A stretch of DNA of 64,000 bases from Kineobactrum sediminis (GTDB lineage Bacteria; Pseudomonadota; Gammaproteobacteria; Pseudomonadales; Halieaceae). The position numbers and the translations under genes are program-made. Shown here in pieces: positions 47,587 to 57,596 of this stretch. The stretch spans positions 372,001 through 436,000 of the forward strand of contig NZ_PKLZ01000001.1 in assembly GCF_002868715.1 (NCBI RefSeq), written 5' to 3'. Position 1 is the first letter of the stretch, and every line of letters starts with the position of its first letter. The notes under the pieces are model-generated. The model ran no database searches, was not told the origin of the DNA, and saw only the letters and a program-made list of their open reading frames with translations.

Positions 47587-48462
47587 TTACGCCGCACCCC
47601 GGCGCATGACCAGCCAGTTGCCCATCAGTACCAGGCAAAATCCGGCCAGGCCCAGCAGCGACCACTGGTAACCCTCAAACACGGTGGAGATCAGCAGCGC
47701 GACCACCGGGAACAACAGCGAGGTATAGGCCGCACGATCGGGACCGATGTTGCCGATTAGAGTCACATAAGCCCAGAAGGCGACTACCGAGCCAAATACC
47801 GCCAGATACAGCAGGGAAGCCACATAAGAAAACTCCCAGTCCACGGTGATAGGCGTCCCCAGCAACAGTGCAACGCCATACAGCGCCAGCGCACCATAAA
47901 GCATGCCCCAGGCATTGCACACCAACACCGGGAGGCGCTCCAGGCTATTGCGCGCGGCAAAGATGTTACCCAGCGAGGCACAGAAGGTACCGGCAAAACA
48001 CAGTAACAGAGCCCGGAAACTGTTGTCGGACAGGTCAAGATCGGACAGCTGCGGCGAAAATACCGCCACCATCCCCACCAGGCCTATAAGACCGCCCACC
48101 AGCACCATACGACTGATCGGCAATCCCAGAAAAATTGCGCCGTTGATCATGTTCAGGATAACCATGGTGGAAAATACGACCGCCACCAGACCACTGGCGA
48201 GGTGCTCGGTAGCAGGATAAATAAACAGGTAATTGCCGCTAAACAGGCACAACCCCTGCATGAAGATCATGGCATGATTGCGCAGGCTTAGCGGTGCCAG
48301 ACGCCGGCGGAGGATCAGGTACAGAAAGATCAGAGACGCCGCCAGCATTGAGCGGTGGGCGATGGACACGATGGGCTCCACCGTGCCGAGCTGGAACTTG
48401 ATGGCAATCCAGGTAGAACCCCAGACCACCACGGTGATCAGGTACAGCAACACATTGTTCAT
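47587..48462 (-). CDS. DMT-family (EamA) transporter
   Basis: 291 residues, about ten membrane helices in two EamA repeats (first about 1-135, second about 150-285). WGSTWIAIKFQLG at residues 14-26 and HRSMLAASLIFLYLILRR near 36-53 are characteristic of EamA permeases, which export metabolites or amino acids. Substrate unknown. Lies 84 bp downstream of the LLM oxidoreductase gene and 40 bp before the PHA-system gene. Confidence 0.87.
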   Translation of the reverse strand: MNNVLLYLITVVVWGSTWIAIKFQLGTVEPIVSIAHRSMLAASLIFLYLILRRRLAPLSLRNHAMIFMQGLCLFSGNYLFIYPATEHLASGLVAVVFSTMVILNMINGAIFLGLPISRMVLVGGLIGLVGMVAVFSPQLSDLDLSDNSFRALLLCFAGTFCASLGNIFAARNSLERLPVLVCNAWGMLYGALALYGVALLLGTPITVDWEFSYVASLLYLAVFGSVVAFWAYVTLIGNIGPDRAAYTSLLFPVVALLISTVFEGYQWSLLGLAGFCLVLMGNWLVMRRGAA

Positions 48463-48546
48463 GGGTACAGGCTTGGCCGCAAACCGTGCACTCTATCGCA
48501 TTTACCTACCCGGGCCTATGCGACATTGTGCACGCGCCAGTCGCCG

Positions 48547-49413
48547 CTAACGGTTAATAAACTCTCCCGCGTACCAGTTGAGCATGGCGATTTTCTCATC
48601 CAGGGGCTTGTCCGGCTCCATTTCATAGACATTGCGGAAGCCGATCACCACATCGGTTACCCCGATAGACTCCAGGCGCGCAATACCCTCCGCGGTGAAG
48701 GCATCCTGGCCGGTGGTAAAGATGCGGAAGGGCCGGTCACTGGTGCCGTGTTCATCGCGCAATTCGTGCAGGCGGCGGATATAGCCCTCCAGCTGCTGCA
48801 TATCGGCGCCTGCACACATCCAGCCATCACCCACAACAGCCGCGCGGCGCAGGGCTGGTTCGGCATGGCCTCCCACGAGAATGGGCGTGGGCGCCGAGGG
48901 CGCCGGACACATTTTTATCGCCGGCATATTGTGTATTTTTCCTTCGTAACCAAAGAATTCACCGGTTTCAAGGCCGCGAATAATGGCAATCTGCTCGTCC
49001 AGACGCAGGCCACGTTTTTCCCAGGGCACGTCACAGACGGCAAAATCCTCTTCCCAGGGACTAATACCAACCCCAAAATCGAAACGATTGCCGGACAGCT
49101 CCTGGATACTCTGTACCTGCTTGGCAACCACCGCCGCCTGGCGCACGGCAAGCTTGTAGACGAAGGTCGCAAAGCGGATTTTGCTGGTAACTGCAGCCAT
49201 TGCCGCGGTGGCGATCAGGCTTTCAAGAAAGGGCACGCTTTCCAGGAACTCGCGGCTGCCATCCTTGTTGTACGGATATTTGGAACTCGCTTCCTGCGGG
49301 TAACAAATACTGTCCGGGATGGTAAGGCCGTCGTAGCCCGCGGCTTCCGCTGCCTGCGCCAGTGGCAGATAATGGCTCGATTCGCACATGCCGATCTGAT
49401 AGCTGAATCTCAT
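48547..49413 (-). CDS. LLM-class flavin-dependent oxidoreductase (F420-like)
   Basis: 288 residues from the ATG at 49413, set by AGGAG seven bases upstream; an upstream extension of 57 codons is not conserved-looking. It has a luciferase-like TIM barrel: SYQIGMCESSHYLPLAQAAEAAGYDGLTIPDS at the start, GVGISPWEEDF near 115, and PTPILVGGHAEPALRRAAVVGDGWMCAG near 175-202, the cofactor-binding segment of F420-dependent or FMN-dependent LLM enzymes. Substrate unknown. Divergent from hslO. Confidence 0.84.
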   Translation of the reverse strand: MRFSYQIGMCESSHYLPLAQAAEAAGYDGLTIPDSICYPQEASSKYPYNKDGSREFLESVPFLESLIATAAMAAVTSKIRFATFVYKLAVRQAAVVAKQVQSIQELSGNRFDFGVGISPWEEDFAVCDVPWEKRGLRLDEQIAIIRGLETGEFFGYEGKIHNMPAIKMCPAPSAPTPILVGGHAEPALRRAAVVGDGWMCAGADMQQLEGYIRRLHELRDEHGTSDRPFRIFTTGQDAFTAEGIARLESIGVTDVVIGFRNVYEMEPDKPLDEKIAMLNWYAGEFINR

Positions 49414-49616
49414 GGTGGTGCTCCTGTCTGTGGCCCGCCGCGGCGGCCAGCTGCTGTGGCTAAAAAGGTGACTGTAACGCGTCCGCCCGTGGCGGTCATC
49501 GGGGTGTTGAAAATAGCCGCCGATGGCCTCAAATACTGAACTCTGCCTGGTGTTAACTACGCGTATCGAGCGCACCGGGATCAACGGGCCATTAAAAAAG
49601 AGGTTACACTACAGGC

Positions 49617-50531
49617 ATGACCGAAGACTTTTCCGCCATCACCCATCCCAAAGAGAGCGCCGAAGCAGGCGACAGCACCCGGCGCTTCCTGTTTGAACAG
49701 GCGGATATCCGCGGTGAGATCGTGCAACTCGATACCGTGCTGCAGGATATCCTCACGGTGCACCAATATGCCCCGGGGGTACAACGCCTGTTAGGCGAGT
49801 TCCTGGCCGCGGCGACCCTGCTCAGCACCACCCTCAAATTTGAAGGCAAGCTTATTCTGCAAGCCCGCAGCAATGGCCAGGTGCCGCTGCTCATGGCCGA
49901 GTGCAGCAGCGACCTGCAGGTGCGAGGCATCGCCCGCGGCGCCGAACATGCGACCTCTGAAGACTTTGCCCAACTGCTGGCCACGGGCACTCTGGCGATC
50001 ACCATTGACCCGGTAAAAGGCAAGCGCTACCAGGGTATTGTGCCACTGGCCACGGACTCCCTTGCGAGCAGCCTGGACGCCTATTTTGAGCAGTCCGAGC
50101 AATTGCAGACTCGCTTCTGGCTGGCGGCCGACGGCAATCGGGCCGCGGGTATGTTGCTGCAGCAACTGCCTGCCCAGGTGGTGCGTGACGAACAGCTACG
50201 CCTCGCGCAGTGGCAGCACGCCTGCACACTGGGTGCCACTATCAGGGCAGAGGAATTGATGCAGCTGGACCCGGAAGAATTACTATACCGGCTCTATCAC
50301 GAAGATCCGGTGCGCCTGTTTGCGCCAAAGACAGTGCAGTTTCACTGCAGCTGCTCCATCGCCCGCAGTCGCAACGCGCTATCGGCAGTGGCGGCCAGCG
50401 AACTCGAGGAAATTCTCCAGGAACAGGGGTGTATCACGGTGGATTGCGAGTTCTGCAACCAACAATACCGCTTCGAACGCGAGGACCTTGCCAGTCTTCT
50501 GGAAGCTCCCCCTGCGCCGATTTTGCACTAA
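49617..50531 (+). CDS. hslO: 33 kDa redox-regulated chaperone Hsp33
   Basis: 304 residues. Hsp33 is a holdase activated by oxidation, when disulfides form and zinc is released. The zinc-binding Cys pairs are CSC near 244-246 and CEFC near 277-280. The N-terminal body has FLFEQADIRGEIVQLDTV near residue 24 and LMAECSSDLQVRGIAR near 91. Length is close to E. coli Hsp33 (292). pckA begins 165 bp downstream on the same strand. Confidence 0.95.
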   Translation: MTEDFSAITHPKESAEAGDSTRRFLFEQADIRGEIVQLDTVLQDILTVHQYAPGVQRLLGEFLAAATLLSTTLKFEGKLILQARSNGQVPLLMAECSSDLQVRGIARGAEHATSEDFAQLLATGTLAITIDPVKGKRYQGIVPLATDSLASSLDAYFEQSEQLQTRFWLAADGNRAAGMLLQQLPAQVVRDEQLRLAQWQHACTLGATIRAEELMQLDPEELLYRLYHEDPVRLFAPKTVQFHCSCSIARSRNALSAVAASELEEILQEQGCITVDCEFCNQQYRFEREDLASLLEAPPAPILH

Positions 50532-50586
50532 ACTGATAACGGATGACCTGCGAGTGCCACGGCCTGGGATTTTTTAGGGGCGCAGG

Positions 50587-50615
50587 TTCGCATAATGGGC
50601 GGTTTCTGACATAAT
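50587..50615 (+). promoter_or_regulatory. Candidate promoter of pckA
   Basis: TTCGCA (50587-50592), 17 bp, CATAAT (50610-50615). A second CATAAT at 50591-50596 overlaps the -35. The start would be near 50622, giving a leader of about 75 bases. Confidence 0.45.
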
Positions 50616-50696
50616 GGCGCCCCCCGAAAGACCTTCAGAGGCGGCTTCTGCCACGAATGGCGGGCAGTGAGCGACAGCAGAAAAACAGGACACACC

Positions 50697-52268
50697 ATGA
50701 CCGTTGAGACCAGCACCACCAGGGAATTTACCGACCTGGGTATAGCACAGTTGATTGAAGAAGCACTGAAACGCGAGGAAGGCATCCTCGCTGACACCGG
50801 CGCCCTGCTGGTGACTACCGGCCCGCGCACCGGCCGCTCTCCCGCCGACCGCTTCGTGGTCCGCGAGCCCAGCACCGAGGACAGCATTGAATGGGGCCCC
50901 GTCAACCGGCCCTTCGACAGTGAACACTTCGACGCGCTGTGGGACCGGGTTGAAGCGCATCTCGACGAACGCGACCGCTTTGTTTCCCATCTGCACGTAG
51001 GCGAGCACAACGATCACTACCTGCCGGTAAAGGTGATAACGGAAACTGCCTGGCAAGGGCTTTTCGGCCGTAACATGTTTATCCGCCCCAAGAATTTCAA
51101 TGTCGGTCGCAAGCACGAGTGGACCATCATCAACGCCGCGGGTTTTGTCTGTGACCCGGAGCGGGACGGCACCAATTCCGAGGCTGTGGTCATCCTGAAT
51201 TTTGCCCGCCGCAAGGTACTCATTGCCGGCATGCACTACGCCGGCGAAATGAAGAAGGCCATGTTCTCGGTGCAGAACTTCCTGCTGCCGGAAAAGGACG
51301 TAATGTCCATGCACTGCTCCGCCAACGTTGGCGAAGAGGGTGACACCACGCTGTTTTTCGGCCTCTCGGGCACCGGCAAAACCACGCTGTCGGCCGATCC
51401 GGAACGCTACCTTATAGGTGATGACGAGCACGGCTGGGCCAAGGGTTCCGTATTCAATATCGAGGGCGGCTGCTACGCCAAGACCATCGACCTCAGCCAG
51501 GAAAACGAACCGGTTATCTGGGACGCCATCCGTTTTGGCGCCATCATCGAGAACGTGGTGCTGGACGAGCAACGCCATGCCGACTACAGCGATACCAGCC
51601 TTAGCGAAAATGGTCGTTGCTGCTACCCGCTGGAACACGTTGCCAAGCGCACCGAAGCCAACGCCGGCGGCGAGCCCAAGTGCGTGATTTTCCTCACCTG
51701 CGATGTCTCCGGTGTGTTACCGCCAGTCTCCATCCTGTCCAAGGAGGCCGCGGCCTTCCACTTCCTCAGTGGCTATACCGCACGGGTCGGCTCTACCGAG
51801 CTGGGCGCGGAGGCGGGCATTCATCCCACCTTTTCCACCTGCTTCGGGGCTCCATTCATGCCGCGCCCCGCCAGTGACTACGCCGAGTTGTTGATGAAGC
51901 GTATTGAGGATTTTGGCAGCCAGGTATACCTGATCAACACCGGCTGGACCGGCGGTTCCGGTGCACCCGGCGGTACCGGCGCGCGCTTCCCGATCCCGGT
52001 TACCCGAGCGATCGTGGCGGCCGCCCAGAGTGGGGCCCTGCTGAATGCACCGCTGGAACAGCTGGATATTCTCAACCTGACCTTTCCGACCGCCATCCCC
52101 GGGGTTGACGCGAAGTACACCAACCCGCGCAACAGCTGGGGCGATGTCGCCGCCTATGACGACCAGGCTCGCAAGCTGGCGCAGCTGTTTCAGGACAACA
52201 TCACCCGGTTTGATGTCTCGGACAGTATCGTAGCAGCGGGCCCCCGGGCGCACGCCACCGAAAGCTGA
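50697..52268 (+). CDS. pckA: Phosphoenolpyruvate carboxykinase (ATP)
   Basis: 523 residues from the ATG at 50697 (AACAGGA six bases upstream; a GTG at 50667 would add ten). The enzyme makes PEP from oxaloacetate with ATP, the first gluconeogenic step, fitting growth on fatty acids. Kinase-1a motif [11 protein letters not shown] near residue 222-232; [11 protein letters not shown] near 43; ENVVLDE near 286; [11 protein letters not shown]-like segment near 417. Length is close to the bacterial ATP-type enzyme. Convergent with the RND pump gene, with a 6-bp gap. Confidence 0.96.
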   Translation: MTVETSTTREFTDLGIAQLIEEALKREEGILADTGALLVTTGPRTGRSPADRFVVREPSTEDSIEWGPVNRPFDSEHFDALWDRVEAHLDERDRFVSHLHVGEHNDHYLPVKVITETAWQGLFGRNMFIRPKNFNVGRKHEWTIINAAGFVCDPERDGTNSEAVVILNFARRKVLIAGMHYAGEMKKAMFSVQNFLLPEKDVMSMHCSANVGEEGDTTLFFGLSGTGKTTLSADPERYLIGDDEHGWAKGSVFNIEGGCYAKTIDLSQENEPVIWDAIRFGAIIENVVLDEQRHADYSDTSLSENGRCCYPLEHVAKRTEANAGGEPKCVIFLTCDVSGVLPPVSILSKEAAAFHFLSGYTARVGSTELGAEAGIHPTFSTCFGAPFMPRPASDYAELLMKRIEDFGSQVYLINTGWTGGSGAPGGTGARFPIPVTRAIVAAAQSGALLNAPLEQLDILNLTFPTAIPGVDAKYTNPRNSWGDVAAYDDQARKLAQLFQDNITRFDVSDSIVAAGPRAHATES

Positions 52269-52274
52269 GGCCCT

Positions 52275-55200
52275 CTAGCCGCCGGCAACCTCCGCGACAC
52301 CGCCAGCCAGTGGCTGGCGTCTGCCCGGCAGGCGCTCGCCCAACTGGCAACCCAGCAAGTACAGGCAGGGCACCAGTAACAGCGTCACCCCGGTGGCAAA
52401 GAGTACCCCGAACGCCAGGGATGTGACCATCGGGATCAGGAACTGGGCCTGCACGCTGGTTTCTGCCATGATCGGCAACAGGCCGACGAAGGTCGTCAGG
52501 GATGTCAGGATGATCGGCCGGAAACGGTCCTCTCCGCCCTGCAGCAGGGCTTTCAGCAACGGCTGTCCCGACGCCCGCAACTGGTTGATACGGTCGATCA
52601 ACACCAGGTTATCGTTGACCACCACCCCGGCACAGGCGATCACCCCAAGCAGCGAAAACATGCTGACCTGCCAGTTGAGAATGAGGTGGCCAAAGATGGC
52701 ACCCATCAGTCCGAAGGGTACCGCCGTTAGCACCAGCAGCGGCTGGACATAGGAGCGGAAGGGAATCGCCATCAGCGCGTAAATCACCAGCATGGCGAGT
52801 GCCAGGTATTTCAGCATGGCGCTCATGAATTCCGACTCTTCCTCAAGCTCCCCATCCAGCGCCAGGGTGAGGCCGGGGAAGCGCTGCTTCCACTCCGGTA
52901 GCTTGTCACTCAGGATGGCACTCACTATCGCCCTGGGCTCGGCACTTCCCGGAACAACTTCCGCAGTGACCTCCAGCGTGCGCTTGCGGTCAATGCGGTC
53001 GATGGTCAGGTAGCCCGGCTCAAAGCTGATACTGGCGACAGTGGCAAAAGGCACTTCCTCACCGGCGGGTGTACGCACCCTCATTTCGTTCAGGTTATCA
53101 ACCGACAGCCGCTCTGCCTCCGGATACCGCACCATCACCCTTACGTCCTCACGAGTGCGGGGGATGCGCTGCGCCTCGGCGCCATAAAAAGCCTCCCGCA
53201 CCTGGCGTGCCAGATCGGCCAGGCTGATACCGAGGTTTTCCGCCGCCGGTTTCAAGCTGAGAATTATTTCTTCCCGCGGCGCCTGCAGGGTGTCGTTGAT
53301 GTTATGCACTCCGCTATAGCTTTCCAGCAACTTGCGCAGTTCAACTGACACTGCGGTCAGGTCATCAATGGAGGCAGCCGCCGCAACCAGCCGGATAGGC
53401 TTACCCATCTCATTGATGGTGTAGTCCATCTGGAAGTCTTGCACGGTGCCCAGGTCGCCGATCGCCTCCCTCCAGCGTGCGGACAGCTCACGGGTATCAA
53501 TATCGTCGGAGACGGTTTCAATAGTCACCCGGATCTCGTTGCCGTTACCGCTGGAGTCAATGTGGCCAACCGCCGGCCCAGGCTGTACGAATCGTGGATC
53601 CTGGTTGTACTCCCGCTTTACCTGCAGGGCTGCGGTTTCAACCTGCTGCAGTACCCTGAGCGTATCGCTAAAGGCGCCCCCCTCGGGCAGTTCAATCTCG
53701 GCGATCACGTAATCGGAGTTGATTGAAGGGAAAAATGCCGTACGCAACCAGCCGCCACCGTACAGCGCCAGGCTGATCAGCAGCATGCTCATGAATATCG
53801 CCACGACCAGCAAACTGTGCCGAAAACATAGCGCCAGGAACGGACGATAACGTTCCCGGCCAAAGCGGGTCATACCATCCGCAAAGCGCAGGCGCACAGT
53901 TTCCAGCTTGCGCAACAGCGCAAAACGGCTGGGTTTGACCGGCGGCATATGCGCCAGGTGCGGCGGCAGGATCAGCAGGCATTCCACCAGTGACAACGCC
54001 AGCGCGATGATGACCACAATGGGGATTGCCATCGCCGCCTGGGCCATATCGCCGGGCATAAACAGCATGGGCACAAAGAAGATCATCGTGCTGACGACAG
54101 CGTACATGACCGGCTTGATGACTGCCTGGGTACCGGCCAGGGCACCGGCAGCACCGCGATGACCCGCCGCCTGCTGGGAGTGAATGGACTCACCCACAAT
54201 GATGGCGTCATCCACCACGATCCCCAGGATCAGCAGGAACGCGAACAGGGAGATCATGTTCAGGCTGACCCCGGTGTACTGCAGCACAAACAGGGTGCCG
54301 ACAAAGGCCACGCCGATGCCGGTGCACACCCACATGGCCAGGCGCGGGCGCAGGAACAGTACCAGCACCAGGAAGACCAGTGCCAGGCCGCCGATACCGT
54401 TCTTCAGCAAAGTGTCTACCCGCGCCTTGAAGGGCACAGAGGAGTCTCGCCATACCGCGAGCTCCACCCCGGGTGGCAGCCGCGTGCGGGTCTCCTCAAC
54501 CCAGGCGTGCACTACCTCGCTGGTAGCCAGTGTATTGGGGTTGGAGGTCACAAATACGTGCAGGGTGTGGGAGGGCTTGTCATTAAAGCGGGTGCGGACA
54601 TCGACGTCTTCAAAGCCATCCACAATCGTCGCCACATCGCGCAGCAGGATCTGGGTACCATCGCGGCGGGTGACTACCGGTATCTGGCCGAATTCGTAGC
54701 GATCATAGGCTTGCCCCCGGGTCTGCAGGCGAATGTCGCCACCGGCATCCTTGATTGCGCCCGCCGGCAGGTTCAGGGAGGAACTGCGGATCGCGGTCAC
54801 CACATCAGTGAATCCCAGCCCATAGCGGCGCAGCGTGTATTCAGATACCTCCACCGACACTTCGTAGGGCCGCGGGGTGGCAAGCTCCACCACCGACACT
54901 TCCGGCTGGGAGGCCAGGTCGTCCCGCAACTGCTCGCCCAGCCGCTTCAGGTCCTGCTCATCCAGGTTGCCGGCGAGGGACACCGCGGCCATATGGTGAC
55001 GGAAGGCCAGTTCGGTGACCACCGGCCGCTCGGCATCCACCGGAAACGTATTGATAGCGTCCACCCGGGTCTTGATGTCCGCGGTCAGGCGCTGCATGTC
55101 GTATCCGGATTCGGCCTCTACAACGACGGTACCCATACCTTCACGAGCGGTGGAGCGGATCTCCTTGATGCCACTGAGGTCGTGGATCGCCTCCTCGATA

Positions 55201-55400
55201 CGCACACAGATCTGTTCTTCGACCTCACCCGGACCAGCGCCGGGGTAAGACATGGCGACACTGACCCGGTTGATCTCGAATTCGGGGAAAAACTGTTTGT
55301 CCAGCGCGGAAACACCCAGCAGGCCACCAATCAACAGGAATATCATCAGCAGATTGGCTGCAATCGGATTGTGGATAAACCAGCGAACCGGACCACCCAT
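52275..55400 (-). CDS. RND efflux permease (AcrB/MexF superfamily)
   Basis: 1041 residues, the usual RND size, with 12 membrane helices and two large periplasmic regions. The N-terminus has FIHNPIAANLLMIFLLIGGLLGV, then FPEFEINRVSVAMSYPGAGPGEVEEQICVRIEEAI. Helix 4 carries LILGIVVDDAIIVGES with the proton-relay Asp pair; helix 10 has VVNDNLVLIDRINQL. The subgroup resembles the HAE1-like pumps lacking a close drug-pump name. The adaptor gene ends 2 bp upstream; no outer-membrane channel gene is in the window. Confidence 0.9.
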   Translation of the reverse strand: MGGPVRWFIHNPIAANLLMIFLLIGGLLGVSALDKQFFPEFEINRVSVAMSYPGAGPGEVEEQICVRIEEAIHDLSGIKEIRSTAREGMGTVVVEAESGYDMQRLTADIKTRVDAINTFPVDAERPVVTELAFRHHMAAVSLAGNLDEQDLKRLGEQLRDDLASQPEVSVVELATPRPYEVSVEVSEYTLRRYGLGFTDVVTAIRSSSLNLPAGAIKDAGGDIRLQTRGQAYDRYEFGQIPVVTRRDGTQILLRDVATIVDGFEDVDVRTRFNDKPSHTLHVFVTSNPNTLATSEVVHAWVEETRTRLPPGVELAVWRDSSVPFKARVDTLLKNGIGGLALVFLVLVLFLRPRLAMWVCTGIGVAFVGTLFVLQYTGVSLNMISLFAFLLILGIVVDDAIIVGESIHSQQAAGHRGAAGALAGTQAVIKPVMYAVVSTMIFFVPMLFMPGDMAQAAMAIPIVVIIALALSLVECLLILPPHLAHMPPVKPSRFALLRKLETVRLRFADGMTRFGRERYRPFLALCFRHSLLVVAIFMSMLLISLALYGGGWLRTAFFPSINSDYVIAEIELPEGGAFSDTLRVLQQVETAALQVKREYNQDPRFVQPGPAVGHIDSSGNGNEIRVTIETVSDDIDTRELSARWREAIGDLGTVQDFQMDYTINEMGKPIRLVAAAASIDDLTAVSVELRKLLESYSGVHNINDTLQAPREEIILSLKPAAENLGISLADLARQVREAFYGAEAQRIPRTREDVRVMVRYPEAERLSVDNLNEMRVRTPAGEEVPFATVASISFEPGYLTIDRIDRKRTLEVTAEVVPGSAEPRAIVSAILSDKLPEWKQRFPGLTLALDGELEEESEFMSAMLKYLALAMLVIYALMAIPFRSYVQPLLVLTAVPFGLMGAIFGHLILNWQVSMFSLLGVIACAGVVVNDNLVLIDRINQLRASGQPLLKALLQGGEDRFRPIILTSLTTFVGLLPIMAETSVQAQFLIPMVTSLAFGVLFATGVTLLLVPCLYLLGCQLGERLPGRRQPLAGGVAEVAGG

Positions 55401-55402
55401 GA

Positions 55403-56596
55403 TCAGCGCCCCGCCCCGGCCAGTCCGTCCACTTCGTTCACATCAACCGCCATGCCGGCTATCGCGACCGCCGATTGCCGCACCACCACCCGGTCGCCCC
55501 GCAATAATCCCTGCACCCAGACCTGCCCGGTATCACTTTGCAGCACATCGACTTTGCGCTTCACCAGTTGCTGGCGACTGTCCACCAGCATGACTGTGCC
55601 GTCACTGTGCATAGCCGAGCGTGGCAAACCCGTCACCGCGTCCATTGACCGGCCTGATATCGTGGCGCTTACAAACATACCCGGCGCCAGTGGCGGCCGC
55701 ACGCCATCGGCGCCACGGGCAAAAGGGTCGGTCACTTCGGCAACCGCAAACACCATCCGGCTGTTTTCATCGATATTGGCATCGGTACGGACAATACGGC
55801 CCTGCCACTGCCAATCGCGGTTGCCGAAGGTGGCTTGCAGGGTGACGTCGGGCAGGGCGACAGCGCCCTCCTGCGCACGATAATGCAGGGGCAGGTCCAG
55901 CAGGGCGACCTGGCGATCGGTGAGGGGCAAGCGCACCTCAACGACATCGGTCGCGTAAACCCTGGCAACCCGGGTGCCCGGTGTGACGTACTGGCCGGTA
56001 TCGACATATTTTTCACTGATACGGCCGTTGAAGGGCGCCACTATGCGGGTGCGCTCGAGGTCCAGTTGCGCGGCGTCGAGGTCGGCTTCGGCGGCCTTCA
56101 GGGCCGCCCGGGCAGACGCCAGCTGGGGCTCCCGCAAAAACAGGGCATTGCCCTGGGCATTACCCAGGTCGCGCCACTCCCGCCTGGCCTGCAGCGCCCG
56201 GCCCTCTTCTTCCGCAAGACGCTGGCGGGCGGCGGCAACCTGGGATTCCATGCGGGCGATAGCAAACCGGTAGTCCACGTCCTCGACATCCACCAGCACG
56301 TCGGTGGCGCGGAAGAATCCACCTGCGGCAAATTCCGCCGCAACGGATTGCACCCGCCCCGCCACCCGGCTGACCAGGTCAATCTCGCGCGCGGGCCGCA
56401 CCGTGCCCTGGGTGGTAACGCTCAGCTCGCGAGGGGCCGGCTCCACCGTCATTACATCCACCAGAGGCAACGCTGCAGTCGCCGGTGCCTGCGGTTCGGG
56501 CGCGGGCCTGGCCACCAACAGCACATAAGCGACCACGACACCCACTGCCATGACCACTGCTGCAGCCATTAACGTACCTGGAATCTTGACCTTCAT
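55403..56596 (-). CDS. RND efflux periplasmic adaptor subunit
   Basis: 397 residues from the ATG at 56596; an adjacent GTG at 56599 is the other choice. N-terminal membrane anchor at about residues 8-29, then VDVMTVEPAPRELSVTTQGTVRPAREIDLVSRVAGRVQSVAAEFAAGGFF, the lipoyl domain, a coiled-coil hairpin near 100-170, and a second lipoyl half with RTRIVAPFNGRISEKYVDTGQYVTPG. The last domains fit HlyD/MFP adaptors. It is the first gene of the adaptor-pump pair. Confidence 0.9.
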   Translation of the reverse strand: MKVKIPGTLMAAAVVMAVGVVVAYVLLVARPAPEPQAPATAALPLVDVMTVEPAPRELSVTTQGTVRPAREIDLVSRVAGRVQSVAAEFAAGGFFRATDVLVDVEDVDYRFAIARMESQVAAARQRLAEEEGRALQARREWRDLGNAQGNALFLREPQLASARAALKAAEADLDAAQLDLERTRIVAPFNGRISEKYVDTGQYVTPGTRVARVYATDVVEVRLPLTDRQVALLDLPLHYRAQEGAVALPDVTLQATFGNRDWQWQGRIVRTDANIDENSRMVFAVAEVTDPFARGADGVRPPLAPGMFVSATISGRSMDAVTGLPRSAMHSDGTVMLVDSRQQLVKRKVDVLQSDTGQVWVQGLLRGDRVVVRQSAVAIAGMAVDVNEVDGLAGAGR

Positions 56597-56852
56597 CACC
56601 CGAATAACCTTTTGAATTTAGCCGCCACGACCCGTCATCGTTGCCGATGTGAGCCCTGTTGTCGTCTGCGCCGCTGCGCGGACGCATTGGACAGCAAGAT
56701 CATACCGGTGTTCAAAGACTTTACGCAGCCGGACAGGCTGTGGATGGCGGAAATGTTAAAAAGTCACTTCTAGTAGGAACATTCTAATTTTTCGCCGTAG
56801 CCTGCTCTCATTCGGCATGTATTGCCGCAATTTTGCACAGAGGAATAGAGAC

Positions 56853-57455
56853 ATGGCTGAAGAAACCAACACCGCAACGGCAACAGAAACCAGCGCTGCA
56901 GCACCCGCAGAAACCACAACGGCAAGCAAGGCTGCACCCAAGCCGAAGACTGCTGCGCGCAAGTCAACTGCAAGCAAAACCACTGCGAGCAAGAGCACCC
57001 CGCGCAAGACAGCGACCGCGAAAGCGCCTGGAGGCAAGGCATCGGCTGTCAAAACAACCAGGAAAAAGGCCGCCCCGCGCAAAGCCACCGCAAAACGCGG
57101 CCGTCGCAAGGCCACTCCAGACCTGGCCGCGCGCGCCCAGGAAGCCGGTCGCAATGCATTTCTTGCCAGCCTCGGCTTTTATGGCAAAGCGTTTGACCAG
57201 GTGCAGGAGCAGTTTACCAACCTGCAGGGACAACTGGAATCACGCCGCAAGGTAGCCAACAAGACCTATGCTGACCTCGTCAAGCGTGGCACCCGGGTAG
57301 AAAAGGATGCGAAAGGCCTGATCAGGGATATCGAGCTGCCGCGCCTGGAACTGGAAAGCCTGACTGACCGCAAGAAGCTGGAAGCCAGGCTCGGCCAGGC
57401 CCGCGCACGCTTTAACGAGCTCAAGTCATCCGTCGGCCTGAAATCCGCCGCCTGA
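56853..57455 (+). CDS. Phasin-like protein with histone H1-like N-terminal tail
   Basis: 200 residues from the ATG at 56853 (AGGAAT upstream). Residues 1-90 are rich in Lys, Ala, Thr and Ser (K-A-A-P-x-K-A-T style), a disordered, DNA-binding-like tail. Residues 95-185 are phasin-like: GRNAFLASLGFYGKAFDQVQEQ and DLVKRGTRVEKDAKGLI match the paralogue at 57597. PhaF-type proteins link PHA granules to the nucleoid. Here the basic tail is N-terminal, the reverse of PhaF. An intrinsic terminator follows at 57502-57526. Confidence 0.8.
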   Translation: MAEETNTATATETSAAAPAETTTASKAAPKPKTAARKSTASKTTASKSTPRKTATAKAPGGKASAVKTTRKKAAPRKATAKRGRRKATPDLAARAQEAGRNAFLASLGFYGKAFDQVQEQFTNLQGQLESRRKVANKTYADLVKRGTRVEKDAKGLIRDIELPRLELESLTDRKKLEARLGQARARFNELKSSVGLKSAA

Positions 57456-57501
57456 GACGACTAACTCAGTTTGGTCCCCGCTTCTGGCGGGGGCGTCATC
57501 G

Positions 57502-57526
57502 GGGCCGCGAAGTGGCCCTTTTTTTT
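57502..57526 (+). terminator. Intrinsic terminator after the first phasin-like gene
   Basis: GGGCCGC (57502-57508), loop GAA, GTGGCCC (57512-57518) with one G-T pair, then eight T (57519-57526). It would end the first phasin transcript and separate it from the next gene. Confidence 0.88.
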
Positions 57527-57596
57527 GTCCCCAAATCTGCTTTAATGGCCGCTTGGGGCAGCGACCGCTGCCATCCCGGACAAAGGCAGCAAGCTG

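Noticed and set aside
54159-55883. 574-codon open frame on the plus strand
   Set aside because: It lies opposite the RND pump and adaptor genes, has no family features, and its composition is that of the complement of GC-rich coding DNA.
56925-57116. Lys/Ala codon repeats as a variable-number tandem repeat
   Set aside because: The encoded units differ in length and codons; it is a low-complexity basic tail, not a DNA tandem repeat.
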